64,000 nucleotides of DNA from Flectobacillus sp. BAB-3569 (GTDB taxonomy: Bacteria; Bacteroidota; Bacteroidia; Cytophagales; Spirosomataceae), in NCBI RefSeq assembly GCF_002270355.1, contig NZ_NJFZ01000022.1, forward strand, positions 156,108-220,107, in the 5' to 3' direction. Below the pieces are notes generated by a model. It did not search any database, was not told where the DNA came from, and worked only from the letters and a program-made list of their open reading frames with translations. Of the stretch, positions 1-8,859 are shown in pieces. The number at the start of each line of letters is the position of its first letter. Position 1 is the stretch's first letter. Made by a program: the position numbers and the translations under genes.

Positions 1-1089
1 CAAACCATAAGCGGCTTCCATATTAGCAGATTCTTTGAACCATAATACTACGCCCATACAACCCAACCAAAGGAAGATGTTTACACTTGGTACATATAGT
101 TGTCCTTTCTGGTCAGAAGGGTAGTTCAAACGAACTTTTGGCCAGAAGTTCAAACGAATTGCTTCCGATACCAAGGTAAATGAACCCGAAATTAAGGCTT
201 GGCTGGCAATAATGGCAGCAGCCGTAGCAATCACAATACCCCAAAGTAAGAACCATTCTGGCATCAATTCAAAAATAGGTTTACGTCCGTTCAAAAGACT
301 ACCATTTTGATGAATCAACCATGCTCCTTGACCAAAATATTGAAGAATCAAACAGATTTTTACAAATACCCAACTCACACGAATGTTACCTCTACCACAG
401 TGACCTAAGTCTGAATACAAGGCTTCAGCACCAGTAGTACAAAGGAATACCGCACCTAATGTCCAGAAACCACTTTCTCCATTATAAGGATTGGTCAATA
501 ATTGAATCGCATAATGCGGTGAAAACGCTCTTAGAATACTCCAGTCTTTGGCGATCCATACAATGCCTAGGAAACCAAGCATACTAAACCAAATCAACAT
601 AATAGGGCCAAATGCACGACCTACCATTTTGGTACCTAGTACTTGAAACATGAACAAAACAGTGATAATTGCGAGTACAATCGGTACGGTTTCAATATCA
701 GGTTTTATCATTCGAAGTCCTTCTACTGCGGAGGCGACAGACACGGGAGGTGTGATAATACCATCGGCCAGGAGGGTTGCGCCACCAATAATTGCAGGAA
801 CAGTAAGCCATTTGGCATGACGACGAACTAAAGCAAATAGAGCAAAAATACCACCCTCACCTCGGTTATCTGCTCGCAAAATCAGGATAACATATTTGAG
901 TGTTGTCTGTAAGGTCAATGTCCAAAAAATACAAGATAAACCGCCCAAAACGGTTGTTTCATTGATAGGAGCGGAGCCTATGATAGACTGCATTACGTAG
1001 AGTGGGGATGTACCAATATCACCGTAGATAATTCCCATTGCCACTAGCAGACCCGCTGCTGTGGCTTTGTCGGTATGTTTGTGTTCCAT
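1..1089 (-). CDS. kup: Kup family potassium uptake permease (3-prime end cut by window edge)
   Basis: The reverse strand reads without interruption from an ATG at 1089 to the window edge, giving 363 codons of a polytopic membrane protein. Kup/HAK/KT proteins are inner-membrane K+:H+ symporters. The diagnostic family signature GDIGTSPLY is at residues 23-31, followed by alternating hydrophobic segments and the stretches ADNRGEGGIFAL and LLADGIITPPVSV, which are typical of Kup. Usual family length is about 620-650 residues, so roughly 280 C-terminal residues lie outside the window. It is transcribed away from the next gene on the right, and a candidate promoter (TATATTTG on the minus strand at 1260-1267) would leave a leader of about 160 nt. 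Assignment to the family is secure; potassium as substrate comes from the family, not from this sequence. Confidence 0.93.
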   Translation of the reverse strand, partial: MEHKHTDKATAAGLLVAMGIIYGDIGTSPLYVMQSIIGSAPINETTVLGGLSCIFWTLTLQTTLKYVILILRADNRGEGGIFALFALVRRHAKWLTVPAIIGGATLLADGIITPPVSVASAVEGLRMIKPDIETVPIVLAIITVLFMFQVLGTKMVGRAFGPIMLIWFSMLGFLGIVWIAKDWSILRAFSPHYAIQLLTNPYNGESGFWTLGAVFLCTTGAEALYSDLGHCGRGNIRVSWVFVKICLILQYFGQGAWLIHQNGSLLNGRKPIFELMPEWFLLWGIVIATAAAIIASQALISGSFTLVSEAIRLNFWPKVRLNYPSDQKGQLYVPSVNIFLWLGCMGVVLWFKESANMEAAYGL

Positions 1090-1259
1090 AGATGGAATCG
1101 CTTGTGTTTTATAATAATGATTAGAATTACTTGTCTGAGTATCTGTAAATTATGACTTATTGTTGGTAAGCATGTTTCTCTAATCTATAAAAAACACAAA
1201 AAGTTAGGGGTTTTGTAATAGATATTTGTCTGATAATATTTCAAAGTGCTAAAAGTGAG

Positions 1260-1292
1260 CAAATATAATATCTCTTCTGATTTATTCATCAA
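1260..1292 (-). promoter_or_regulatory. Candidate Bacteroidota promoter for kup
   Basis: On the minus strand there is a perfect TAnnTTTG -7 element (TATATTTG, 1267-1260) with a TTG at 1292-1290 about 22 nt upstream, slightly wider than usual. The predicted start is near 1253, giving a leader of about 160 nt before the kup ATG. The positions are seen in the sequence; the promoter activity is inferred. Confidence 0.45.
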
Positions 1293-1368
1293 GAAAAAGT
1301 TCCCCAATTAATGAAAGATATATTTTATCTATGAACGGATTAAGTCGCTGATGATTTGGAATTTGGCT

Positions 1369-2756
1369 TTATGGGTTAACATAGTAATATCCAAAGATGA
1401 TATTCATTTCATCCTCAGAGGTTAAACCAAAGCCTAAGTTTTTGTTAGTAGTATTGTTATAGGTTACCACAGAAGTTAATCCTTCGCCTTTTTTTAGTTG
1501 TATAGGAGTGCTAAAATTAATCACTTTAGGATGTTCCCAGTCGGTGCTTTCATAAACGGTCTCGCCATCTCGTGTGCCTCCTTTGATTTTGATAACAAAC
1601 TTTTCACCATACTTATGATTATGTGAAGTAAGTGAAACAATGGTGACATTGCTATCAAATTTAAAATCTTTAGTAATAGTGGTGCGCTGATTGGCTGGCA
1701 GACTAAAGCTTGTATTATTAAAATCAATCATTTGCACTATTTTTTGAACTTTGGCAGCAGGAACAGTGTAAAGATTGACATAATTTTCGCCTAAAAACGG
1801 TTGATTTGTTTTATTGAAATAATGTGGATTGACATCTATTGCGGTACCAGCTGGAAGTTTCAATGCCATACCTTCTGGAAAAGTATAATCTTGATTAGGG
1901 TCGGTGCCACCGCCCAAAAAGATATGATTTGACATTTGTAAAACTGTGAGAGCATTCAGAGAATTATCAGCATTACGCAAATCACGAACGATATCAATGG
2001 TAGGCATCAGCAAAGCGTTATCTTTATTTCTAAAATCATATAGCACTAAGTGGTGACTATTAGGACGAGATTTGAGCTTGATGCGATTCACATACACATC
2101 GCTAGAGTTGCCCAAACTTTTTCGAACAAAAATTTCCCTCTCAAAATTAGCCGCTACATTAAAAGCATCCACGTGTAGTTGAATACCAGTAACTCCTTCT
2201 TCTTGTGGACTTTTGAGTGCTTCGAAAGGAGCACTATTCGCTGCGTAACTAGGTGTTTTGTCATCCAACAAAGTTTTGTCTACCACATCGCCTGTGCGTG
2301 GCGCACCAGCTTCTATCCATCTTCTGATAAATTCGATTTGTCCAACATATAAAGGATTGCTTCCAAGTGGCATCGGAAGTCCGTATTGTTTATTGCTATG
2401 ATGACTGGCATCCCATTCGAGCTTATGAAACAGAAGACTTTCTAAAGATTTAAAAGGTTTAACTCTTTGGAGATTATCTGTTTTGGCTAAATCATTTTTG
2501 GGATTTACACCAATAAGATTTTGATAAGCTACCGATTTTTCCAATACTAAGCCATGCTGGGCATAAGTATTATCGCTAGTAGAGGCATGACAACCAGAGG
2601 TAGCACATGAGGGGGTGAGTATTTTTGCTGAATTAAGTCAAAAGAGGATACTGTAGTAGCGTCAGTGCTATCAATAGATTTTTTGGAGCAACCTAGGGTA
2701 AGTAAAAAGACACCCAAAAAAGCCCCAAATAACAAATTGGAGTAAGAATTTTTCAT
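1369..2756 (-). CDS. Lipoprotein with c-type cytochrome motif and PHM-like C-terminal domain, frame-broken
   Basis: Two adjacent minus-strand reading frames (2756-2547 and 2544-1369) join into one about 462-residue protein if one base is added to the C5 run (G5 on the plus strand, 2611-2615). The N-terminus has a lipoprotein signal with lipobox LTLGC. Across the junction the repaired frame reads SCATSGCHAS, a haem-binding-like CX4CH motif, followed by the planctomycete/Bacteroidota cytochrome tail RRWIEAGAPRTGD. The C-terminal half, with NSHHLVLYDF, VNPHYFN and SHNHKYGEKF, resembles copper type II ascorbate-dependent monooxygenase (PHM)-like domains found next to such cytochromes. An envelope-anchored redox protein is likely, substrate unknown. 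Whether the break is real or a sequencing error cannot be told from this sequence. Confidence 0.6.
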
Positions 2757-2819
2757 ATTGGAGGTTCGAGAAATGTAAAGGGAAGTAAGTATTATTCAAA
2801 CGCTTTAAGCACACTCTAT

Positions 2820-3010
2820 TTAAGTTGGTGGGCAAAATAGAATTTAATTTTTGTACCCAAGGCATTCAGGTATCAGCTTTCGGCGGTGGGCTTTGTAAAA
2901 AAGCATGGCTGTGGTTAATAAAAACATTTTAACACTCTGTGCCTTGTGCCTGTTGCCTTGTGCCTGTTGCCTTGTCCCTAAACACATAACTTAAATCTTA
3001 TTCTGCACGA
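2820..3010. repeat. Dispersed intergenic repeat family 2, copy A
   Basis: Starts TTAAGTTGGTGGGCAAAATA and ends near CTTAAATCTTATTCTGCAC. It contains the family core TTTTAACACTCT followed by repeated GCCTTGTGCC and TGTTGCC words. It abuts copy B in the same orientation. Its two ends are imperfect inverted repeats of each other. Related copies occur at 3011, 39862, 42855, 43029 and 61043. Confidence 0.7.
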
Positions 3011-3180
3011 TTACTTAAGTTAGTGGACAAAATAAAATTTAATTTTTGAGCTTACGGCTTTCAGCTCTGGGCATTCGGGAAAATATATCTATCGTTACTA
3101 AAAAACATTTTAACACTCTTTGCCTTGTGCCTGTCGCCTCTTGCCTTCAATACAAAACTTAAATTTAATTTTGCGTATTA
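3011..3180. repeat. Dispersed intergenic repeat family 2, copy B
   Basis: Tandem neighbour of copy A. It begins TTACTTAAGTTAGTGGACAA, has the core ACATTTTAACACTCTTTGCC and ends AAACTTAAATTTAATTTTGC, three bases before the stop codon of the AlbA_2 gene. It is most similar to the copy at 61043-61203, with the same order of words including GGGCATTCGG. Confidence 0.7.
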
Positions 3181-3182
3181 AT

Positions 3183-3878
3183 CTAATAAATCACATACGT
3201 ATCTACTAACTCGTTGGGTTGTACTCTTAACACATGACCTAATACCAACAACACCAACGTTCTTGAGGCGAGCCATAGAGGAATTTTGGCTATCTCAGCA
3301 AATTTTTCTAAAGTAATATTTTGATGTTGAGCTAGATATTCCATCAACACTTTTTCCTTTTCACCAAATACAAATCGAATACCTTCTTCATTTTCACGAC
3401 GTAAAATTTGCTTAACCTCTTTGCTGGCTTGTACCGAGCGATCTTGTACTCTTACATAAGCCTTTGGAGGCTCAGTAGCCGAAAGTTTTACAAAATGCGG
3501 TTTTTCATTACTTTGAGGTATCGTAAAAATCAATATATCACGCTCGTTGGTAATAGCCATTCGTTCGAGTTGAAAATTAATAGGAGGGTCGCAAAATTTT
3601 TCAATGGCTTGTACCAGAATAAACTCCTCATCGTCAGCGAATTTTAAGCCTGGAATACTTTTGTCGTCGCCGACACCCAACAATAAGGTTCCTCCATCGG
3701 TATTGGCAAAGGCTACTATTTCACGAATAATTTTTTCAGGATGCTTGGCTTTTAGCTTGAATTCTAGTTGACTGCCTTCTCCTTTCCGCACAAGATTTTT
3801 CAAATCCTTCAAGTCCATGTCCGACATGCGGCTGCGACTGTTTGTTTTTTCAAAATACGAAACAAGTCTCTGATTCAT
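3183..3878 (-). CDS. AlbA_2 (Schlafen/RecG-like) domain putative DNA-binding protein
   Basis: A 231-residue cytosolic protein whose residues about 30-160 match the AlbA_2 domain (formerly AAA_4): EGSQLEFKLK near residue 35, AFANTDGGTLLLGVGD at 56-71, then a strand-rich segment ending in YVRVQDRSVQASKEV. The C-terminal 60 residues (VLMEYLAQHQNITLEKFAEI) look like a winged-helix module. Proteins of this type are annotated as putative transcriptional regulators or RecG-related helicase fragments, with poorly known function. It stands alone, between repeat copies A/B on its 3-prime side and the divergent cysH on its 5-prime side, so the two genes share an upstream region of about 200 bp. No partner gene suggests a role. 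Confidence 0.72.
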   Translation of the reverse strand: MNQRLVSYFEKTNSRSRMSDMDLKDLKNLVRKGEGSQLEFKLKAKHPEKIIREIVAFANTDGGTLLLGVGDDKSIPGLKFADDEEFILVQAIEKFCDPPINFQLERMAITNERDILIFTIPQSNEKPHFVKLSATEPPKAYVRVQDRSVQASKEVKQILRRENEEGIRFVFGEKEKVLMEYLAQHQNITLEKFAEIAKIPLWLASRTLVLLVLGHVLRVQPNELVDTYVIY

Positions 3879-4011
3879 AGCTTTTTATATTTATGCTCGA
3901 CACACGTAGTTGTCACTATTGCTTTTAAAGATAACAGTTTTAGATTGAGAAAATTTCATGTAAATAAAAAATATTTCACCTAACAAGACTACTTTATCAC
4001 TAGACTTTATA

Positions 4012-4019
4012 TATATTTG
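4012..4019 (+). promoter_or_regulatory. Candidate -7 element for the cys operon
   Basis: TATATTTG matches TAnnTTTG perfectly. It is followed by about 65 nt of leader containing the imperfect palindrome GCTAAGCCTCGCTAAATCAGC. No convincing -33 TTG is visible at the right spacing. Confidence 0.45.
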
Positions 4020-4085
4020 TGGTAGAATTGAAATGGGGCTAAGCCTCGCTAAATCAGCAAGGTACGATACTTGCTTTATGTGAAA

Positions 4086-4796
4086 ATGGCAGATTTATTC
4101 GCGTTAAAACAAACATTAGAATCACTCTCTCTCGGCGAAGCGCTTCAGTATGTAGCCGAAAATTATCAAAATGTAGTGTTTTCTACTTCATTTGGGCAGG
4201 AAGATCAGGTAATTACCGACGCAATCTACAAGAACAATCCTACCAATGCTGCTCTCAACATTCGTGTCTTTACGCTTGATACTGGTCGTTTGTTTCAGGA
4301 AACGTACGATTTGATGGATGCTACTAGAGCTAAGTACAATCAATCATTCGAAACGTATTTCCCAAATACAGCCAAAGTCGAAGCATTGGCAAAGGAAAAG
4401 GGCTTTAATAGTTTTTATTTCTCTGTTGAGAATCGCAAAGAATGTTGTTTTATTCGTAAAATCGAACCATTAAAACGTGCACTAACTGGTGCAGAGGTGT
4501 GGATTACAGGTTTGCGAGCTGAACAGTCAGATAACCGTTCGGATATGCCAATTGTAGAATGGGACGAAGCGAATCAAATCATTAAATTCAATCCATTAAT
4601 CCACTGGACTTACGAAGAGGTATTGGCCTATATCAAAGCTAACCGTGTTCCTGACAGTCCATTGCATCGCAAAGGATTTATTTCGATTGGTTGTGCACCT
4701 TGTACCCGTGCTATTACCGAAGGAGAGCATCCTCGTGCAGGTCGCTGGTGGTGGGAAGCATCTCAAAAAGAGTGCGGATTGCATGCAGCAAAATAA
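4086..4796 (+). CDS. cysH: Phosphoadenylyl/adenylyl-sulfate reductase CysH
   Basis: Reduces activated sulfate (APS or PAPS) to sulfite in assimilatory sulfate reduction, in the cytosol. The frame is open from a TTG at 4071, but ATG at 4086 (MADLFALKQT, 236 residues) is the better start. Residues 33-40 form the PP-loop (STSFGQED). Cys120-Cys121 and Cys203-x-x-Cys206 are the four [4Fe-4S] ligands characteristic of the APS-reducing type, and the C-terminal ECGLH carries the catalytic Cys230. The cluster ligands point to APS rather than PAPS as substrate, and no cysC (APS kinase) is seen in the neighbourhood, which agrees. First gene of a cysH-cysD-cysN cluster, with 188 nt to cysD. Confidence 0.93.
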   Translation: MADLFALKQTLESLSLGEALQYVAENYQNVVFSTSFGQEDQVITDAIYKNNPTNAALNIRVFTLDTGRLFQETYDLMDATRAKYNQSFETYFPNTAKVEALAKEKGFNSFYFSVENRKECCFIRKIEPLKRALTGAEVWITGLRAEQSDNRSDMPIVEWDEANQIIKFNPLIHWTYEEVLAYIKANRVPDSPLHRKGFISIGCAPCTRAITEGEHPRAGRWWWEASQKECGLHAAK

Positions 4797-4984
4797 AATT
4801 GAATTAATGCGCTATCGGCCATAAGTTTTAGGTATTATGCCAAAAAATTTCATTGAATAGAGAAATTCTTTTGCCGAATGCCCATAGCCGACAACAGCCG
4901 AAATTTTGACCATGAATGAGTCAAAATCGCTCATTCTCAAATCACTCAATATATAGAAGAATATTGATTAAATAATAATAGAAT

Positions 4985-5935
4985 ATGAGTAATGTATCGA
5001 TAGAAAAAGATGTTGAAGTAGCTTCCGAAGCACAACCAAAATGGGGTGTATTTCCTCGTGAGTTGGAAGATGAAGCCATTTATATTATTCGTGAGGTAGC
5101 GGCGCAGTTCGAGCGTCCTGCTTTGTTGTTTTCAGGGGGTAAAGATTCTATTACCCTTGTGCGTTTGGCACAAAAGGCGTTTTATCCAGGGAAAATCCCT
5201 TTCCCATTAGTACATATCGATACTGGCCATAACTTCCCTGAAACCGTTGAGTTTAGAGACTGGCTAGCAAACGAAGTAGGCGCCGACCTTATCGTTCGCT
5301 ATGTGCAAGACTCTATCAACCAAGGTAAAGTAAAAGAGGAAACAGGTAAGTATGCTTCCAGAAATGCTTTGCAAACAGTAACCCTACTTGATACAATCGA
5401 AGAATTTAAGTTTGACGCTTGTATCGGTGGTGCACGCCGTGACGAAGAAAAAGCTCGTGCCAAAGAACGTATTTTCTCAGTACGTGACGACTTCGGTCAG
5501 TGGGATGCTAAGCGTCAACGTCCAGAATTGTTCGATATGCTAAACGGACGTATTTCGATTGGTGAAAACGTGCGTGTATTCCCTATTTCAAACTGGACAG
5601 AATTAGATGTTTGGAATTATATTAAGGAAGAAAAAATGGCGATTCCTTCAATCTATTACTCGCACAAACGTCAGGTAATTGAAAGAGATGGAATGCTTTG
5701 GGCTGATTCTGAATACCTAAACAAAGATGCTGACGAAATTCCATTCGAAGCTACAGTACGTTTCCGTACAGTAGGCGACATGACTTGTACAGCAGCTGTA
5801 TCTTCAGAAGCAGTAGAGCTAGACGATATTATTGGCGAAATCCTCGCAGCAGAAATCTCAGAACGTGGTGCCCGCATCGACGACAAACGCTCTGAAGCAG
5901 CCATGGAAAAACGCAAGCAACAAGGATATTTTTAA
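4985..5935 (+). CDS. cysD: Sulfate adenylyltransferase subunit 2 (CysD)
   Basis: Small, catalytic subunit of ATP sulfurylase, which forms APS from sulfate and ATP together with the GTPase CysN. At 316 residues it is close to the family's usual 300. The PP-loop SGGKDS is at residues 50-55, and the family blocks HIDTGHNFPET, IGGARRDEEKARAKER and FPISNWTELDVW follow. The C-terminus RKQQGYF is the highly conserved end of CysD. The gap to cysN is unusually large (525 bp) because a gene for a four-helix bundle protein sits between them; in most genomes cysD and cysN are nearly adjacent. Confidence 0.96.
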   Translation: MSNVSIEKDVEVASEAQPKWGVFPRELEDEAIYIIREVAAQFERPALLFSGGKDSITLVRLAQKAFYPGKIPFPLVHIDTGHNFPETVEFRDWLANEVGADLIVRYVQDSINQGKVKEETGKYASRNALQTVTLLDTIEEFKFDACIGGARRDEEKARAKERIFSVRDDFGQWDAKRQRPELFDMLNGRISIGENVRVFPISNWTELDVWNYIKEEKMAIPSIYYSHKRQVIERDGMLWADSEYLNKDADEIPFEATVRFRTVGDMTCTAAVSSEAVELDDIIGEILAAEISERGARIDDKRSEAAMEKRKQQGYF

Positions 5936-6022
5936 GTGATGAGTTGTGAGTGATGAATGTTGAGTTAACTTTTTGTAAATTACTAAGAAATAAAAATCAC
6001 CTATTTCTTTATTTTCTACAAA

Positions 6023-6382
6023 ATGAAACACGAAAATCTTAAAGTTCGTACTAAAGCATTTGCACTCCGAATAATCAATCTTGTTGATAAACTACCAAAT
6101 AATTTATCCTGCCAAGTTATTGGAAAACAATTACTTCGTTGTGGTACTTCTGTAGGAGCTAATTATCGGGCTTCTTGCAGAGCAAGATCTCAAACCGATT
6201 TTATCTCAAAAATTGGCATTGTGATAGAAGAAGCAGATGAAGCATTGTTCTGGATGGAATTATTAGTTGAGTCAGGAATGATAAAAGAGGTATTACTGCA
6301 AAGTTTGATAAATGAAGCAAATGAGCTGGTAGCCATTTTTATTGCATCTGGTAAAACGGCAAAAGAAAATAATAAAAATTAA
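6023..6382 (+). CDS. Four-helix bundle protein of the 23S rRNA intervening-sequence (S23) family
   Basis: A 119-residue protein matching the S23/IVP four-helix bundle family: the opening NLKVRTKAFALRIINLVDKL, the central GTSVGANYRASCRARS block, and EADEALFWMELLVESG are all characteristic. Family members were first found within 23S rRNA intervening sequences but are often free-standing, as here. They form pentameric bundles similar to the Avd accessory protein of diversity-generating retroelements; their usual job is unknown. No reverse transcriptase or variable-protein gene is visible nearby. The gene sits inside the cysD-cysN pair in the same direction, flanked by low-complexity GAGTGA/CACTCA stretches at 5938-5968 and 6427-6458, which suggests a later insertion into the operon. 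Confidence 0.85.
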   Translation: MKHENLKVRTKAFALRIINLVDKLPNNLSCQVIGKQLLRCGTSVGANYRASCRARSQTDFISKIGIVIEEADEALFWMELLVESGMIKEVLLQSLINEANELVAIFIASGKTAKENNKN

Positions 6383-6460
6383 AGTTGAGAGTGAGAAAAA
6401 CATCAATGTTGATGAAAATTTTAATTCCTCACTCCGCACTCAAAACTCCACACTCAGTAG

Positions 6461-7711
6461 ATGGACATTTTAAGAATAGCAACAGCAGGTTCGGTTGATG
6501 ACGGAAAAAGTACATTAATTGGACGTTTATTATACGAAACAAAATCTATTACAAAAGACAAAATCGAAGCACTTGAAGCGGCTTCGAAAAGAAAAGGTCT
6601 TGATTTTCTTGACTTGTCATTGTTGACAGATGGCCTAATCGCTGAGCGTGAACAAGGTATCACAATCGACGTGGCACATATCTATTTCTCGACACCAAAA
6701 CGCAAGTATATCATTGCCGATACCCCTGGGCACTTCGAATATACGCGTAACATGGTAACTGGTGCTTCGAACACCAAAGTATCAATGATTTTGATTGATG
6801 CTCGTAATGGCGTGTTGGAACAAACTTACCGCCACTTCTTTATCGCTTCTACTTTGCGAATTCCAAAAGTTGTTGTTTGTGTCAACAAAATGGACTTGGT
6901 AGGTTATAGCGAAGAGCGTTTCAACGAAATCAAAGCTAGTGTTGAGGAGTTAGCTTCAAAAGTATCTTTCGAAGGACAAGAGATTACTTTCATTCCTATG
7001 TCTTCTTTGTACGGACAAAACCTTTCTACTAAATCAGACGAAATGCCTTGGTACAAAGGCTTGCCATTATTAGAAGAATTAGAGCAATTCCATCCAGAAA
7101 CAGCAGTTGGTGCTTCGCACTCAGCTCGTTTCCCTGTGCAATTTGTGGTTCGTCCAAAAACTGAAGAATTCCACGATTACAGAGGATACGCTGGTAAAAT
7201 TGCGAGTGGTGAATTTGCGGTAGGAGATACTGTAACGGTATTGCCAACTGGACAAAGTACAAAAATTGCTACGATTGAGAAATTTGGTCAAAAGCTCGAA
7301 ACAGCAGGTCCAAAAGAATCAGTAGTAATTACCCTCGAAACAGATGTAGATGTATCGCGCGGTAATATGTTGGTAAAATCAGATGACCAACCAGCGCAGT
7401 TGAAAGAAATCAATGCAAAAGTATGTTGGTTAGACTCTCAAGCTTTGACTTCGGGTCGTAACTATATTTTACAACATGGCATCAACGATTCAAAAGCTAA
7501 AGTTGTAAGCTTGAACAAAAAGTACGATGTCGTAAACCACGATGTTATTGCTGATTTCTCAGAATTGAAATTAAATGAAATTGCAGAGGTAACAATCAAA
7601 ACGGCCAAACCAATTTTTGCAGATAAATATGAAGATAACCCATCTAATGGAGCCTTTATTTTGATTGACGAATTTTCACATTCAACTGTTGGAGTTGGTT
7701 TTGTGTTGTAG
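6461..7711 (+). CDS. cysN: Sulfate adenylyltransferase subunit 1 (CysN GTPase)
   Basis: GTP-hydrolysing regulatory subunit of ATP sulfurylase, partner of CysD. It is an EF-Tu-like GTPase: the G1 loop GSVDDGKST is at residues 10-18, the switch region REQGITIDVAH follows, G3 is DTPGHFEYTRNM and G4 is NKMD. The C-terminal two beta-barrel domains end in DEFSHSTVGVGFVL. Length is 416 residues, typical of Bacteroidota CysN and without a fused CysC kinase domain. The ATG start lies directly after a low-complexity tract and no Shine-Dalgarno sequence is present. A strong hairpin terminator closes the operon just downstream. Confidence 0.95.
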   Translation: MDILRIATAGSVDDGKSTLIGRLLYETKSITKDKIEALEAASKRKGLDFLDLSLLTDGLIAEREQGITIDVAHIYFSTPKRKYIIADTPGHFEYTRNMVTGASNTKVSMILIDARNGVLEQTYRHFFIASTLRIPKVVVCVNKMDLVGYSEERFNEIKASVEELASKVSFEGQEITFIPMSSLYGQNLSTKSDEMPWYKGLPLLEELEQFHPETAVGASHSARFPVQFVVRPKTEEFHDYRGYAGKIASGEFAVGDTVTVLPTGQSTKIATIEKFGQKLETAGPKESVVITLETDVDVSRGNMLVKSDDQPAQLKEINAKVCWLDSQALTSGRNYILQHGINDSKAKVVSLNKKYDVVNHDVIADFSELKLNEIAEVTIKTAKPIFADKYEDNPSNGAFILIDEFSHSTVGVGFVL

Positions 7712-7730
7712 GTTTGATATAAAAGAATGA

Positions 7731-7772
7731 AAAAAGGTTGTCGAGGCTATAAAGCTTTGACAACCTTTTTTT
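7731..7772 (+). terminator. Intrinsic terminator of the cys operon
   Basis: Stem AAAAAGGTTGTC / GACAACCTTTTTT with a loop of about 17 nt and a T7 tail, starting 20 nt after the cysN stop. Confidence 0.8.
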
Positions 7773-7819
7773 GTATAGAAATTGGAGTATGATTTTTAAA
7801 ATATCACCACTCAATATCC

Positions 7820-8212
7820 TTATCCCATCGGCGTACAAAGCTCTATCAAAAAGCCATCAATATCACGCACATAAGCTACTGTTTGCCCCCAAGGCTTTTG
7901 TTTGGGTTTAGCTACTAAGGTTGCGCCAGCTTCTATAGATTGTTTTACCAAAGCTTCAACATCATCGGTAGTAAAGCCTATTTCGATAGCGAAGGGCTTT
8001 GTTGATAGACTACTTTCCTGAAAACCTTCTGGTAAATTGCTTTCTGCTAATGATTTATGAGCAAAAGATAAAGTTGTTTCACCTGTAATTAACTCAGCGT
8101 ATGTACCGTCAGGGCTGATAAACTTCGTCGTGAATTGAAAAGCCTTTTCGTAAAATGCCACAGACTTTTCAACATCTGAAACATACAAAATGGTATAAGC
8201 AAACTTAATCAT
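7820..8212 (-). CDS. VOC family (glyoxalase/bleomycin-resistance-like) protein
   Basis: A 130-residue vicinal-oxygen-chelate fold protein with two beta-alpha-beta-beta-beta modules: FAYTILYVSDVEKSVAFYEK at the start and PWGQTVAYVRDIDGFLIELC at the end. The open frame extends upstream to 8311, but that part overlaps the next gene, so ATG at 8212 (MIKFAYTILY) is the likely start. The final conserved Glu (FLIEL) is a usual metal ligand in the family. It may be an isomerase, dioxygenase or binding protein; substrate cannot be told. It follows the GyrI-like gene by 41 nt in the same direction, probably co-transcribed. Confidence 0.85.
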   Translation of the reverse strand: MIKFAYTILYVSDVEKSVAFYEKAFQFTTKFISPDGTYAELITGETTLSFAHKSLAESNLPEGFQESSLSTKPFAIEIGFTTDDVEALVKQSIEAGATLVAKPKQKPWGQTVAYVRDIDGFLIELCTPMG

Positions 8213-8253
8213 AGCAAATAAGGTTTGAGTTTTGACGAAATGAGATGAATCCT

Positions 8254-8709
8254 TTATTCTATTCCTAATAAAATCTCCGTAACGTTTTCGGCTGAAGTAA
8301 GATTTACCCAATTAATATACACCTCACGAACTTGATTGGTGGGTTTTGCTCCACTGCCATATAGTTCCTTAAATAAAACTTCATACACAGGCTCGATATT
8401 ACTGAAATCGCCATGATGCACATGCGCCATAGCCTTGAAGCTTTCGTGTGTGGTTAAAGTATATTTTTCAGGTAACTCAACCTCTACATCATTGACAGGC
8501 AATGCGATTTCGAGTGTAAAAGGTTTGGTAGGGTCGCCAGAAGCGTTCCAATAAATAAACTCTAAAGGTCCTTGTGCTTCTAAGCCTAATTGTGTTGCCG
8601 TCACATACAAAGGCTCTACCTCGCGCATAGCAATAGCGTTGACATGAGGCAAGGTTGTTTCGGTACTGTAAATGAAATACTTCTGAGCAGGGATTTGTTT
8701 CGTTGTCAT
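8254..8709 (-). CDS. GyrI-like / AraC effector-binding (SRPBCC-like) domain protein
   Basis: A 151-residue stand-alone effector-binding domain (GyrI-like small-molecule-binding family). Diagnostic segments are EPLYVTATQLGLEAQGPLEF, PFTLEIALPVND, and MAHVHHGDFSNIEPVYEVLF, where a conserved Glu usually contacts a cationic ligand. No DNA-binding domain is fused. Such proteins bind or hydrolyse small toxic compounds or inhibit gyrase; which of these applies here is unknown. Same strand as the VOC gene downstream and the HxlR gene upstream, with about 150 bp to the latter. Confidence 0.75.
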   Translation of the reverse strand: MTTKQIPAQKYFIYSTETTLPHVNAIAMREVEPLYVTATQLGLEAQGPLEFIYWNASGDPTKPFTLEIALPVNDVEVELPEKYTLTTHESFKAMAHVHHGDFSNIEPVYEVLFKELYGSGAKPTNQVREVYINWVNLTSAENVTEILLGIE

Positions 8710-8859
8710 TTTGATTGTGAAGTTTAAAGTATAAGAAGTTTTGCAATGGGTTACATAAATTCACTCGGTCTTTAAGGTTCAACATTTTGCTTTACCTTGA
8801 AGACATCACAAAATAACTACTGCTCAGTGACAAGGGTATGTCAGTAGGGTTAAAAAAAA

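Noticed and set aside
643..831. 62-codon open frame opposite to kup
   Set aside because: Antisense shadow of the kup reading frame.
6023..6382. Diversity-generating retroelement, because of Avd-like fold
   Set aside because: No reverse transcriptase, template repeat or variable repeat found within the window.
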